From the NCBI RefSeq assembly GCF_024323335.1, contig NC_066581.1, positions 38,394,699-38,458,698 of the forward strand: a stretch of DNA of 64,000 nt, in the 5' to 3' direction. The notes below the pieces were generated by a model. It did not search any database. It had not been told where the DNA came from and saw only the letters and a list, made by a program, of their open reading frames with translations. How positions within the stretch are numbered: position 1 is the stretch's first letter; every line of letters starts with the position of its first letter. Position numbers and translations under genes: made by a program. This DNA is from Lathyrus oleraceus. Taxonomy: Eukaryota; Streptophyta; Magnoliopsida; Fabales; Fabaceae. Shown piece by piece: positions 11,779-22,738 of the stretch.

Positions 11779-12809
11779 TGTAGCGGTGTATTCGTCGCTA
11801 TATGATTTATTGATTAAACCATAAGCAAAGCATACAATGAATTCGAGTCGCCACCGCACTTTTATTTATCCAAAGGACTGGCTAAAAAGCGAACAAAAGC
11901 CTAAGAAGTTTTACGCGTAGAAAACTAATAAAAAGATCAGAGAGTCTGGGTAAGGGGTAAATTACGCAATGGGAAGGTGTTAGGCACCCACTACGTCCTA
12001 GGTACTCCTAGGGAGCCCTTTTCACACTTGTTGTACTAAATTGTTATTTGTTATGAAATATTTATTGTGCAAACATGATTGGGATGATGAGAAAAGAATA
12101 TACAATTTTTATTATTTTTGTGTTCGAACGGATGAACCCGTTGCCTACGTACCTTCCATCAAAGGTAAGGATCAAAACGCCGTAGTTCGGCTAAAAGATT
12201 TCCAAAAGTTAGTGGATTCAATTTTAAACACAAGCCCTAAGGTCTTACGTTATCCACGGGAGAAAACTCAACCTTATACAAACAACAAGTCCACCATGTG
12301 AGAACAACTTCAACTTGCTAGTGAGGGGTTAACCCTATAATAAGCAAGGAAGACTTACAATTCAATCAACTAAGGACAAATAGGTGAGATTAACATCAAC
12401 CAACTAGGATAAATCAAACCTATGGCTAATGTATGAAAACTTAACAAGAATGGACAAAGCCACAAAACAATTGAATGGGTGAAGTTAATTGATTATGATT
12501 ATTCACAAAAGGAGGGTCAAAGTATGATTAAGATTGATTCAAAAGAAGTACTATGAAATGGAGTTTGAAAAAGTCAAGGACTTGGGGTCCAGGTTTTTAA
12601 TTTAAAAGCATGAAGATGTTTGCACAATATTTATCTCAAGTTTTAAAAGCAATGTGTGAAAAGGTTTAGGACAAAATGGGATGAATGGATGAAGATGGAG
12701 TGTAAAACTTCCTAGAAGGTTCACCTCTTGAAATCATATAGAAGATGATTCAAGTGTGTCCTTTGGAATAGACAATGAGCAATAACAAACAAGCAAAGGA
12801 AAAAAGTCA

Positions 12810-13200
12810 ACAAAAGCGGATACCGGATGCCAATCACTGGACTTATACCAATCTCCTAAAACAGAACTGGATATCAGAGGCCACTCTATGGACTTATACT
12901 AATCTCCTCAACAAAGAAATGAAAAGTGGATACCGGATGCCAATCTATCTGGGCTTATACCAATCTCCAACAAAAACAAAGCAAACACTTGGATGTCAGA
13001 TGCCAATCTATCTGGGCTTACTCTAACCTCCAACATATGATCATAGGAAGACAAATGCCAAATTACACGGACTTACAGTTGCATCCTCACATACAGTCAA
13101 ACAAATGCATCAAGCAAAGATAAGATGAGTGGCCAATGAGATGGTCTTATACTCACTTCCATATCATAGGAACAAAGGCCAATGAATGGTCTTACAATTG
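12810..13200. repeat. Tandem repeat block inside the solo LTR
   Basis: About five to six degenerate units of 55-70 bp around CCGGATGCCAATC followed by TGGACTTATACCAATCTCC, becoming weaker towards 13200. The ORF-like stretches across it (12775-13026, 12926-13123) are repeat translations, not genes. Confidence 0.7.
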
Positions 13201-15252
13201 TCCTCAATGGGCAAACAACAAAGATATGTCACAAAGACAAATGAAAAGATCATGCACTAATGAGCAATTAATGATGATAAATGCACAAAGCATGCAAGCA
13301 AACATGTGCATATGAAGTAAGCAATCAGTCAATCAAAGTCATTCAGCACACTCTATAACCAAGCAATCAGGCTCATACAAAGGGTTAGGCATTGAAGCCA
13401 ACTAGAATAGGGTTAATGGTGCTCTTAACCTTGACATTGAGAGCCAAGGTGAAGCAGATGAAAGGATATGAGGGGTGTGCCTCATCACTCTTATCTCTGG
13501 TCAGAGAGAGTATTGAATATCAGAAGGTGTGGGAGTTCAGAAAGTAGGAACTCTCTCCACAGATTATTGACTCGATTGATCTTGGGTTTTTACTCACTAT
13601 GCATCAACACATGTGGTGTGAGCAAGGTGGGTGACACACAGAATAGTAGGAGATAGGCTACATATCTCTTGGATTCTACCAATTTGCCTTATTTAAAGGA
13701 CTTTTCCTGCTTGGGACAAAAGTAAACAAGCAAAAACATCGCCTCTTAAGGAGGACTTCAGACAGTTGCCTGGCCAAGTAACAGGCCAGGTCTTCCAGAC
13801 TACATGAAGAAAAAGGATTCTACCTCAATGCAAATGCTATCAAGCAAAGCAAAGCAAGTTCTTAAAAGAACTGAGCAACTAAAGGTACCTGAAATCAATC
13901 AAATAAAATCAGTACACAATTCAAAGTCAAAACCAATATAAGATAAGGATCACAGTCAGTCAAATGTGCAATGCACAAAACTCAAAGCATATGAGCTAGA
14001 CATCCTACAAAACAAACAAATTAGTTCATGATAATCAATCAAACTCAAGCAACTTGCATAAAGCTCCTTGAAGCATTTGCTTCTTAACCTGAAAAACTAA
14101 ACTCAAACATGAGCAACAAGACCACTAGGACAAGCCTAGGGTCAAAAGGGGATAAAAAATCCAAAACAGCAAGTGAAAGTTATCTAAAATCAAGTTCAAA
14201 CAATCAAGAAACAAACCCAAGTGGTTTCATGTTCATATCATTCATCATTATCATTTCACAAACAAATTAGGTCAAAGCATGTCATATAGAAGCTCATAGA
14301 AGTCAACAGAATGATTCAATTCAAATCCAATCACAAACATTTCAATAAATCCTCAAATAATTCATGATCAAACATCATCCAGTACATGGTAAGCATACCA
14401 AATTTCAGCTCATTTGGATCAAGGGAAGTAGGTCAATGAAAATCAGAAAGTCAAAGCAAGTTCAAGTAGACTCATACAAAGCATCAAAACATGCACCAAC
14501 TTCAATAAATCATAAAACAGTGACAACATATGATAAATGAATGGGACTAAAACCATGACAAATTTTAAGATGTCTACAATTCACATGTCAAATTTCACAT
14601 CCATCTAAAGCATGAGAATTTCACAAATCAAAAGAAATCATGTATCACAAAAAGTCAACAAATGACCAAACAGGGGAGAAAAATTCCAATCAAATAGGAA
14701 ATATCATCAATAATTCCAGAAAAATTCACATGTATTCTCAACATCCACAAGTATGTTCATGCAAAAATCCAGACCAATTTGAGTTCAATAAGCATGGTAA
14801 TTAAAATCATGAAGTTGGACATGAATGGTGTGACACAAATTGTCACACCCCTAATCAAAAAAATCATATCTCCACAACCAGCAATGATAAATTCACAAAC
14901 TCTACACCAAAATCACCATGAACATGTCTAGTTTAAGCACAAAACATTTGGGAAGCATTGGATAATGTATCATTATTTCACAATCAATTTGGCCAGGCAT
15001 ACACAAAATGGACAACATGAACAAACCCTAGCACATTTTAAAATCCACACGTGCAAAAAATCTGGAAAAATCATCATAAAAATCTAGAGGTCATGTGGAG
15101 CAATTCATAAAAAATCCCATCAAAATTGGATTAAAATTGAAGAACTTATGATTTTTGGAAGATTGGCATATCAAATGAAATAAAAAATGAAAAATAAAAT
15201 GATTTAATTGAATTAATTAAACGGCAGTGGCATAACCGTAATTATCTGGTCT

Positions 15253-15281
15253 CTTAAGTGAAACTCTGCGTTTCACTTAAG
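15253..15281. repeat. Perfect 12-bp hairpin in the solo LTR
   Basis: CTTAAGTGAAAC at 15253-15264, a five-base loop (TCTGC), then GTTTCACTTAAG at 15270-15281, its exact reverse complement. Function unknown. It could be a structured element of the LTR transcript or a protein-binding palindrome. Confidence 0.7.
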
Positions 15282-17209
15282 GACGTGTTGCGCGCTTACA
15301 GGCTCATGGCAATGGAACAGTACTTTTCATGCAAAACACGGGTTCCATGGATCAAAACAGATTCTGGGCAATGGAAATTAGGGTTTACTGCAACATTCAT
15401 CATTCAAAATCCCAGCAAGAACACTTGTCAACCAAAATCACAAAGCGACATACCAATCAACTCATCTCAACATGCTCATCACTAAACCAACCTTAATTTT
15501 CGCTAACTCATGCTAACAAAAGAGAACTAAGCAAAAACAATATTCACATATGAAACTTCATGACAACATAACTTCCTTAATACTCAACCATTTCACACGA
15601 TTTAAAGTTCAAAATAATCAGCATGGCAAGATCTTTATAAGGCATAACATGATTTTAAGAATAGTGTGATTCGAATTTTACCTGACTTGGAGAAGCAGTA
15701 TGGAATTCGTGGTTGTTTGGCCTCAAACAGCTGAAACAGATGCACACTAATGTTGGTGTTGATGAATGGAAGGAGAACTTGAAGCTCAGCTAGCACGATT
15801 CAGCTCCAACACAAAGCTGCCATGGAAGAAGGTCAATGGAACAGTGGTGCTTTTCTTGCTTACAGTTGTGAAATGATACTTGCTACAGCTTCCAAAAGGA
15901 TGGCATATGATGAAACAATCAACCCAAGCTCGAGCTCTTTGAAGATTTTCAGCAAAAAGTTCAAGTGAAGCAAATGAGAGTTTTAGAGAGAATGAAATTT
16001 TGATCTGTTTTCTGAAGTGTGGCTAGGGTTTCTCTCAATCAGAATGCAGCATATATACTCTGTTTAATATGCTAAGTTTGGTTAAGGAAGTGTTAATTGC
16101 ATTTAGCTCAAAATGAAGTGTTTTTGGTTAATTTGTGGATTTCACTCAAATGGCAAAGGTGCATAAGCTACAGTGCGAATTTGGGCTTTAAGCACATCCA
16201 AAATGTGATTTCTGAACATTTTCAATTGGTACAAAATGTTGGAAATGATTAATTTGCAAAGTCACTTTTTCACCTCCTCTTTTTTAATTCAAGCCACTTG
16301 AAAAAGGCCATTTTGATTGGTTGAGTTTTGGTAAAATGTGATGAAGGATTTGGATAGAGCACATCAAATATGACTTATAGCAAAAAACCTCACTCAATTT
16401 GGCCAAATGGTTTGGAAGATATGCCACTTTGAAGTTCAAAATTTTTTGAGAATGATTTGATCATAACTTGCCAACCATGCATGAGAAATGAGTGTTCTTG
16501 GACTTTTTGGAAATAGGAGAACAAGATCTTCAACTTTCATGTTGGACAAAAATTCATTTGAAGCTTTTATGATGATGTAAATTTGAGGAGAAGAACTTTC
16601 CATTTTTGGCAAATTCCAATTACAGGTCAACTTTCTATTTTTGGAAATTTCTTGTCTGACTTCAAATTCTTCACTGTGGATGTTTGACATGTTATATGAG
16701 GCTTATATGGACATGAATGAGACCTCTCAAACCAATTCCCACCATCAAATCACTGATTAAATGCACAGTTGACCATAGTTGACTTCAGTTGACTTTGATA
16801 GGGTTTTGGTTGACTGAACCATGTTCTGATGAATTCCAAGCCCCTACCACTTGATGTCTTGATTCAAAATGATGTCACAACTCATATGAACTCTTGATGA
16901 ATGATCATGGTGCCCAAATTCTTCAAGAATGGCCACCATCTATCTCAATGACTGAGTTTGACTGATTTGACCTAACTGGCTTCATCTGCAAGTAACATGG
17001 TTAGATGACAATATTTTTGTACCTTTGGTCAATAGACAGATGAAAAGCAATGATATACAAATGCAATACATGCTTGGTGATCAAGAACCACACTCACAAG
17101 ATAACCCACCCACTAGGAGGGAAGCAAAGGTGCACAAAGATCCTTGAGGCAATGATATGATATGATATGATGCCATGAGGGATCTTAGGGCCAAAATTGG
17201 GGTCTTACA

Positions 17210-17214
17210 GATCT
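17210..17214. repeat. Target site duplication of the nested solo LTR (GATCT), right copy
   Basis: Perfect match to 11774-11778. On the minus strand this is AGATC, preceded by TAACGAATTGC, so its first two bases coincide with the AG of the predicted intron acceptor. Confidence 0.88.
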
Positions 17215-17451
17215 GCAATTCGTTACGTGGGTGTGTGTAAGAAAACCTAGCTTTTTGGAAGATGACAGGAAAGATAAAGAGCGCAATATTTGAATGCAAA
17301 AAGTCCATTGATTTATTGAATGTGAATATGCTTATGAAAATGACAAAACCCTTAACAAATTAGCTATTGTGCCCCGGGCATAGACACAATGCTTTAAGAA
17401 GTTTAATTGTAAAAACTAAAAAATTTGCAATACTAAAATAGACAATAACAA
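17213..17451 (-). other. Putative Ogre intron/spacer between protease and RT
   Basis: Non-coding on the minus strand between the gag-pro stop (17452) and the pol frame. It ends with CACGTAACGAATTGCAG, which has a TAAC branch-point-like word and a TTGCAG acceptor. Ogre elements are known to have an intron in this position that is spliced to join protease with RT. I could not fix the donor site; it may lie inside the end of the gag-pro frame. A short ORF (17081-17308) that spans the solo LTR boundary is a shadow. Confidence 0.55.
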
Positions 17452-20400
17452 TTACTCCTGACTAAAGGAAATCGGGATAGTGTCTTCAGCCTTCCAATTA
17501 TTGAGTCCGTCACCAATTGTTGGGAAAATCCAGCTATCCAGGTCGCAATCGCTATCAGCATCTTCTACAGCATTAATCTAATCTTTGACCATCCTTTCAG
17601 AGTTAAATCCCAGACCAGACTTGTCGGACTTGTACGGTACGTTGATTAGTTGACCCCAACCAGTACGACCACCATTTTCAACCACGGCTTGAGCGTCCTT
17701 CAGAGAAATCATGGCAGGAGGAGCATGAATAACCTTGGGCACAAGGGGAGTCGGCTTAAGGACAAGACTGGGCGGAGGAACCACTTCAAATGACTGAGAA
17801 GGAGTCTCGAAGAATTCGCCATCCATCTCGACGTATCTGAAGGCCTACACACTAATGACAATATACTCTTCTTCTCCACACACAGTGACGATTTTACCCT
17901 CTATTGGATACTTCAGCTTTTGATGGAGAGATGAAGCTACAACACTTGCCCCATGGATCCAAGGGCGTCCCAGCAAGCATGAATAGGCAGGACGGATGTT
18001 CATCACGTGAAAGGTAGTGTTGAAGACTTGAGGTCCTATCTTGATAGGGAGAACCACTTCACCATGGACAACGCTCTTCGCACCATCGTAAGCACGCACC
18101 ACCATGTCACTAGGCTTTAGTTCAATGCTTTTACAATCAAGTTTATCGAGCACAGCTGTCGGCAGCACGTTCAAAGAAGAGTCGTTGTCGATCAATACGT
18201 GAGATAAGGTGATCCCCTCACACTCAATGGAGATATGCAGAGCTCTATTGTGATTCTTTCCTGCTGGTGTCAGATCAGCATCGGAAAAGCCTAGGCCATT
18301 GTCAACAGTCAGGTTAGCAACATAGTTTTCGAACTGATCGACAGATGTCTCCTGAGGTACATGAGCGGTCTTCAAGAATTTGATCAATGCATTGGCATGA
18401 GATTCAGAAGATAACAACAAGGATAACATCGAAATTTTAGACGGGGTATGCCCTAGTTGTTCTACCACATCAAAATCACTCTTACGGATGATTTTCAGCA
18501 TTTCCTCCACTTCCTGCTTGGCAACATCTTCAGCAGTAACTTCGACCGGTGTCTTTGACTGAGAAGGGTTGACTGGTTCCTTGCCTCGAGTTTCAGGGGT
18601 GGGAGGTGAGATTTCTGGAGAGAAGATCCTTCCACTTCGAGTAACTTTACTAGTCCCAACAATGTCATTAGGATTAGCAGAATTACCAACTTGCTTTACG
18701 CCATGGATGTAAACATCACCTCCATAATTCCACGGAATGGCTTTGCTGGAGGAATACGGTATTGGGCCAGGTGCAGTAATGATTAGGGGAGCTACCTTGG
18801 GCTCAGCAGTAATCTTCACAGGCACTCTAGTAGCGGTAATCTTCACTGGAACTTTGGACCTAGCAATCACAAATATTTCTTCAGTAGGGTTTTCCACCTT
18901 AGGAACCTTTTCGAAGAGAATTGTGCGATCATCCATCAGCCGTTGAATACCATTTCTCAACTTCAAGCAATCATTAGGTTGGAGTGTACAGAGATCGCAA
19001 TTTTCAGCACAACCTGGAAATAAACCAGCTTGCAATAAATTCTTCTTAATGATCAGGAGAGGAGATGTTAAATCAGCTACATTAGAAATGTGAGAATTGT
19101 CATCCACATCATTAACAGTCTTGTCATGGTTAGGCATAGGTGCAGTGATGACATTAGGAGTCCCTGGAGGATCAAATTCAATTTCACCAGCGTCGATCAT
19201 ATCTTGAATCTTATTCTTCAACGACCAACAATCGTTTGTATCATGCTCGGGGCTATCGGAGTGATATGCACACCTGGCATTGGGATTATAACGAGAAGAA
19301 GTAATGTTGGGATTCGTAGGAGGATCTCTGAGGGTAATCAAATTTGCTTTTAGCATACCCTGCAGTGCCTGTGCTAAAGTCATATTGATCTTGGTAAACT
19401 GCCTTCTTGGCCTGTCTTGTCTGTGCTGGAAGTTTTGAGATGGCGGTGCTGCAATCGTAACTGCTCCAATGGTATGGTCACGATTTTTCTTGTTACGACC
19501 CTTTTGACCGTACACAGCATTTGATTCGTTCCTCCCCTGGTAGGACCTTTTGGTGCTTGCAGAGGTAGTCGCCTGTATCTTCCCACTTCGAATGCCGCTT
19601 TCAACACGTTCACCTGTCAGTATAAGTTCAGTGAAACCCGATGAAGAACTTCCCAGTAGATGGCTGTAGAACGGGCCAGTCAATGTACTCATGAACATGT
19701 CCACTAATTCTCGATCAGTCATGGGGGGTTTGACTCTGCCAGCCAAATCTCTCCATTTTTTAGCATACTCTTTGAAGCTTTCTTTGGATCCCATAGTCAT
19801 ATTCTGCAACTGTAGCCGAGTAGGCGCCAATTCAGAATTATACTGGTAGTGTTTGTAGAAGGCTGTCGCTAAATCAGTCCAGGTGCGGATGTTAGAGTTT
19901 TCGAGCTGATAATACCATTCCAACTGTGTGCCAGATAGACTCTCTTGGAAGAAATGGATCCATAGCTTCCTATCAGTGGTATATGGCTGAATCTTTCTCA
20001 CATAAGCTCTCAGATGCATCTGAGGACAAGACGCACCATCGTACTTAGTGAAAGTGGGGATCTTGAATTTGCGAGGAATGACCACATCAGAGACCAGTCC
20101 CAAGCTTTCGAAATCCAGACCGGGCGCCTTCTGACCCTCCATAGCTAGCATACGTTCTTCCAGCAACTTGTACTTGCCATCGCTTGGAGAGTACTGTTCA
20201 TTCTCATAATCTTCATCATCGTCCCCAGAGTTGAAGAGATCAACATCCTCCTCTCCTGAATCATTTTTTGTCTCCTCTTCTTGATCCTTCGGAAGTCTAA
20301 TCTTGACTCCTGCAACCTGTCCTTTAAGCCTTCTCCCCGGGTTGATGTAACTCACAGGTTTCTTGTCTTTCTTCTTCTCGAGCAAGAGAGCCTTCAGTTC

Positions 20401-20487
20401 TTCCTGCCCCTTGGATAAACTCAGCATCATCTCCTGGAATTGAGCATTCTGAGCTTGGAGATCTTTGACAGTTTGTTCGAGAGCCAT
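17452..20487 (-). pseudogene. Ogre gag-protease ORF with two in-frame TAG stops
   Basis: Structural capsid protein plus aspartic protease. The open segment 17845-20487 (880 aa) has an N-terminal coiled-coil-like Gln/Glu/Leu region (1-40), an acidic linker (70-100), and a retrotransposon gag domain (about 130-310, with WYYQLE and FYKHYQ). A zinc-knuckle-like C406-x2-H409-x5-H415-x4-C420 follows. The protease begins near residue 750, with the active-site segment VLIDNDSSLNVLP. In Tat elements this is normally D-N-G-S, so DND (767-769) has lost the glycine. After TAG at 17845-17847 the same frame continues (YVEMDGEFFETP...) to a TAG at 17578-17580 and on to TAA at 17452. The conserved character on both sides shows these are internal interruptions. 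The start is the ATG at 20487, ahead of the coiled coil. Confidence 0.9.
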
Positions 20488-20690
20488 TTTTCTGTTTAGA
20501 AGGAAGACCGTGAGAATATTGATCTTTTAGGATACCTGTTATGCAATGTTATGTTATGCTATGCAATGTATGAAATGTTTTCAAGGACTCCTGGAATTTA
20601 ACTTTGCGTAAACCACCAAAAAGAGGGAAACTTTTATTAATCATTTTTAATCAATGTTCATTACAATAAAAAATAAAATACAACAAAAGC
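20488..20690 (-). other. Spacer between ORF1 and gag
   Basis: About 200 bases with ATG-rich short repeats (TATGCAATGTTATGTTATGC, near 20540) and no ORF. In Ogre, ORF1 and gag are separate frames on one transcript, so a re-initiation or internal entry mechanism is usually assumed. Confidence 0.5.
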
Positions 20691-22019
20691 TCAAGTCTCC
20701 CAGGGACGGCTTCTTTTCGGACGAAGATATGTATTGAGTCTTCGTTCCTCATTAAGCTGGCTGGTGAGTTCTAACACTTTCTTCCTTTCAGCACATAACT
20801 GAGCTTCAAAAGTATCCCTTTCCTCCCTCAACTGGATCCAGGATCTCTTCAACTCTTCAACATCGGTAGGCATATCTGGATAAGGAATGATCTGAGAAGT
20901 ACCTCCTTCAGCTTCTGGTTCAACAATCAGCGGTCCGACTGCAAGATATGGCATGCCAAGTTCACGAGCTCTTGCGCGTACCCATCTGAGATAAGGTTCC
21001 ATAGGAATAGAGTTTTTCGGTCCTAAAGTACTTCTTTTCACCATGCCCCAAGCTCGTACAAATCTTTGACGGAGACCTTGGGAATCGTTGTCATAGTCAA
21101 ACACCGTGCCTTGAATAATTATTTCATGTGGACCGTCTCTTCGAGCATAACCAAACTGGCGTAGGGCTAAAGCTGGGTTATAAGTAATACCTCCTCTTAT
21201 CCCCAGGGGTGGTACGTTAGAAAATTATCCACAACGGTCAATGATGATAACATTTTCTTTGAGATGAGGACACCAACGGATGTCGGAATGGGAGAGCGAC
21301 ATTATCCTTTGAGACCATTTCAGATTTTGCTCATTCTTCAAGACTGATTGAGGAAAGTGTGAAATAAACCACCTAGATAATAAAGGTATGCAGCACATGA
21401 GAGTCCCTTGCCTTTTCACAGTACGGGTGTGAAGGGAATGCAAAATGTCTCCAAGCAAGGTAGGCACAGGGTTATGAGTGAGAAATATCTTAATAGCATT
21501 CATATCTATGAATTGGTCTAGGTTAGGAAATAACACCAAACCATAGATTAGTAATGCTAAAACATCTTCGAAAGCATGGACATTCATAACTTTTAGGAAT
21601 TCTCGGGCCTTACTTATCAGAAACTTGGCAAGTAAACCCTTAACTCCACTTCTTGTTACCCAATTGGTTTCAATATCGGACTTTGTCATGTGTAAAGCCG
21701 CGGCAACTTCTTCAGACTTCGGAATCTTTTCTAAACCACTGAAAGGTGTTTGATCAAGGATAGGTATCCCAAGCATCCTGGAGAATTCTTCTAATGTGGG
21801 TACCAACTGATAATCTGGGAATATGAAGCAATGATGTTTAGGATCGAAGAACTGGAATAGGACTCTCATCATATCTTCTTTGAAATCAGTGGTAACCAAA
21901 TTGAGGAGATGACCATGTTTCTTGATGAACTGAGTCTGATCAGGAAGTTCTGACACTAAATCCTTTAGTTGAGGAAAGATTGCTACAAAATTGATCCGAA
22001 TGGTCTTTCTTGAAGCCAT
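20691..22019 (-). pseudogene. Ogre ORF1 (extra ORF upstream of gag) with an in-frame TAA
   Basis: The frame opens with an ATG at 22019 (264 aa to a TAA at 21225-21227). It continues in the same frame without another stop through 21104-20691 to the TAG at 20691, about 440 codons in all. The N-terminal part (QLKDLVSELPDQ..., FDPKHHCFIFPDYQLVPTLEEFS) resembles the plant-mobile-domain-like ORF1 of Ogre elements. The C-terminal 60 residues (LREERDTFEAQLCAERKKV) are predicted coiled coil. An ORF1 of unknown function before gag is diagnostic of Ogre. Unlike the other stops in this element this one is TAA, so it need not share their origin. Confidence 0.82.
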
Positions 22020-22716
22020 AACCCTGTTTCAGAGCAAAGTTAAATCCCTAAGTCCTTGAAATGGTTAGTACAATGCCATGATGTTATGATGTTATGATGT
22101 TATGAGGTTAAATAAGTAACAAGCACAAACAATTCACACAACAATCATTCTTAGGTTTTAAGGCTTGCATGAGTTCCATAGGTAAATACCCTCCCCACTG
22201 AAGTTTGGTTGGTTCAACCTGTCCTAGAATAGTAACCGGGTTCTAGAAGGATCTCAAATCATTGACCTTCCTTTAAGTCCACCTCAGTGCAACACCAAGT
22301 GGTTGACCGAAGCTTCCCTAAAGTCCAATCTCAAAGAGTGTAGTATCGAGTCTCAACCAACCCCAGTCGGAACCGAAGTCAGTTATCTCACTACTTTCTA
22401 ATGGCTAGGATGAGTCAATTAGGGTTCTAAAGGTCTGGTTAATGCTTTGATGACACCACGCGGAAGCCAAATTTTTCCTCAAGTAAACATGAGGAACATC
22501 AGGACATCCAAAGTGTCACATTAACCGTAGCCATCATTTTGACCATTCCAGTATACGCCGGATAGTCGCGATGATCTATTGCTACTTACCTAAGGTACAC
22601 TAGATCCGGGTGTAGGATCTTCCACTCAAGCATAAAATACCCAAGCAATCCCTTAAAAGTAAATCAGACAATTTGAATAAGTGATCTTGTTTTTTAAGGT
22701 AACCTCTCTTTTTAAA
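22020..22716 (-). other. Ogre leader between PBS and ORF1
   Basis: About 700 bases of untranslated leader with no long ORF. It holds a short ATGTTATG-type microrepeat at about 22075-22105. It would contain the packaging signal, which cannot be recognised by eye. Confidence 0.5.
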
Positions 22717-22734
22717 TCCCCAGCAGAGTCGCCA
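22717..22734 (-). promoter_or_regulatory. Primer binding site for tRNA-Arg
   Basis: On the minus strand the sequence four bases after the LTR end reads TGGCGACTCTGCTGGGGA. This is the known primer site of Ogre and other Tat elements, complementary to the 3' end of a tRNA-Arg. The assignment to tRNA-Arg rests on knowledge of the family; the sequence and its position are read directly. Confidence 0.9.
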
Positions 22735-22738
22735 GTTC

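Larger units (their letters stand above)
11779..17209 (-). mobile_element. Nested Ogre-like solo LTR, 5.4 kb
   Basis: Bounded by TGTAGCGG... and ...GGGGTCTTACA and flanked by a perfect 5-bp duplication GATCT (11774-11778 and 17210-17214). There is no internal repeat of its ends and no PBS, purine tract or protein domain, so it is read as one very long LTR left after LTR-LTR recombination. Ogre LTRs of 5-6 kb are known in pea. It shares with the host Ogre LTR the blocks GAGTCGCCACCGC.CTTTT and GGGAAGGTGTTAGGCACCC, and lies in the same orientation. Small ORFs (such as 12041-12301, 16436-16690) have no recognisable domain. The alternative, a separate non-coding LARD, is less likely because no LTR pair is seen inside. 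Confidence 0.85.

Noticed and set aside
12800..13200. Regularly spaced repeats that might suggest a CRISPR-like array (also 55590-56360 and 58830-59265)
   Set aside because: Repeats and spacers both drift, spacing is irregular, and the context is plant LTR DNA; these are minisatellites in retrotransposons.
17081..17308. 75-codon minus-strand ORF
   Set aside because: Spans the solo LTR boundary, so it mixes two elements; it is a shadow over the intron-like spacer.
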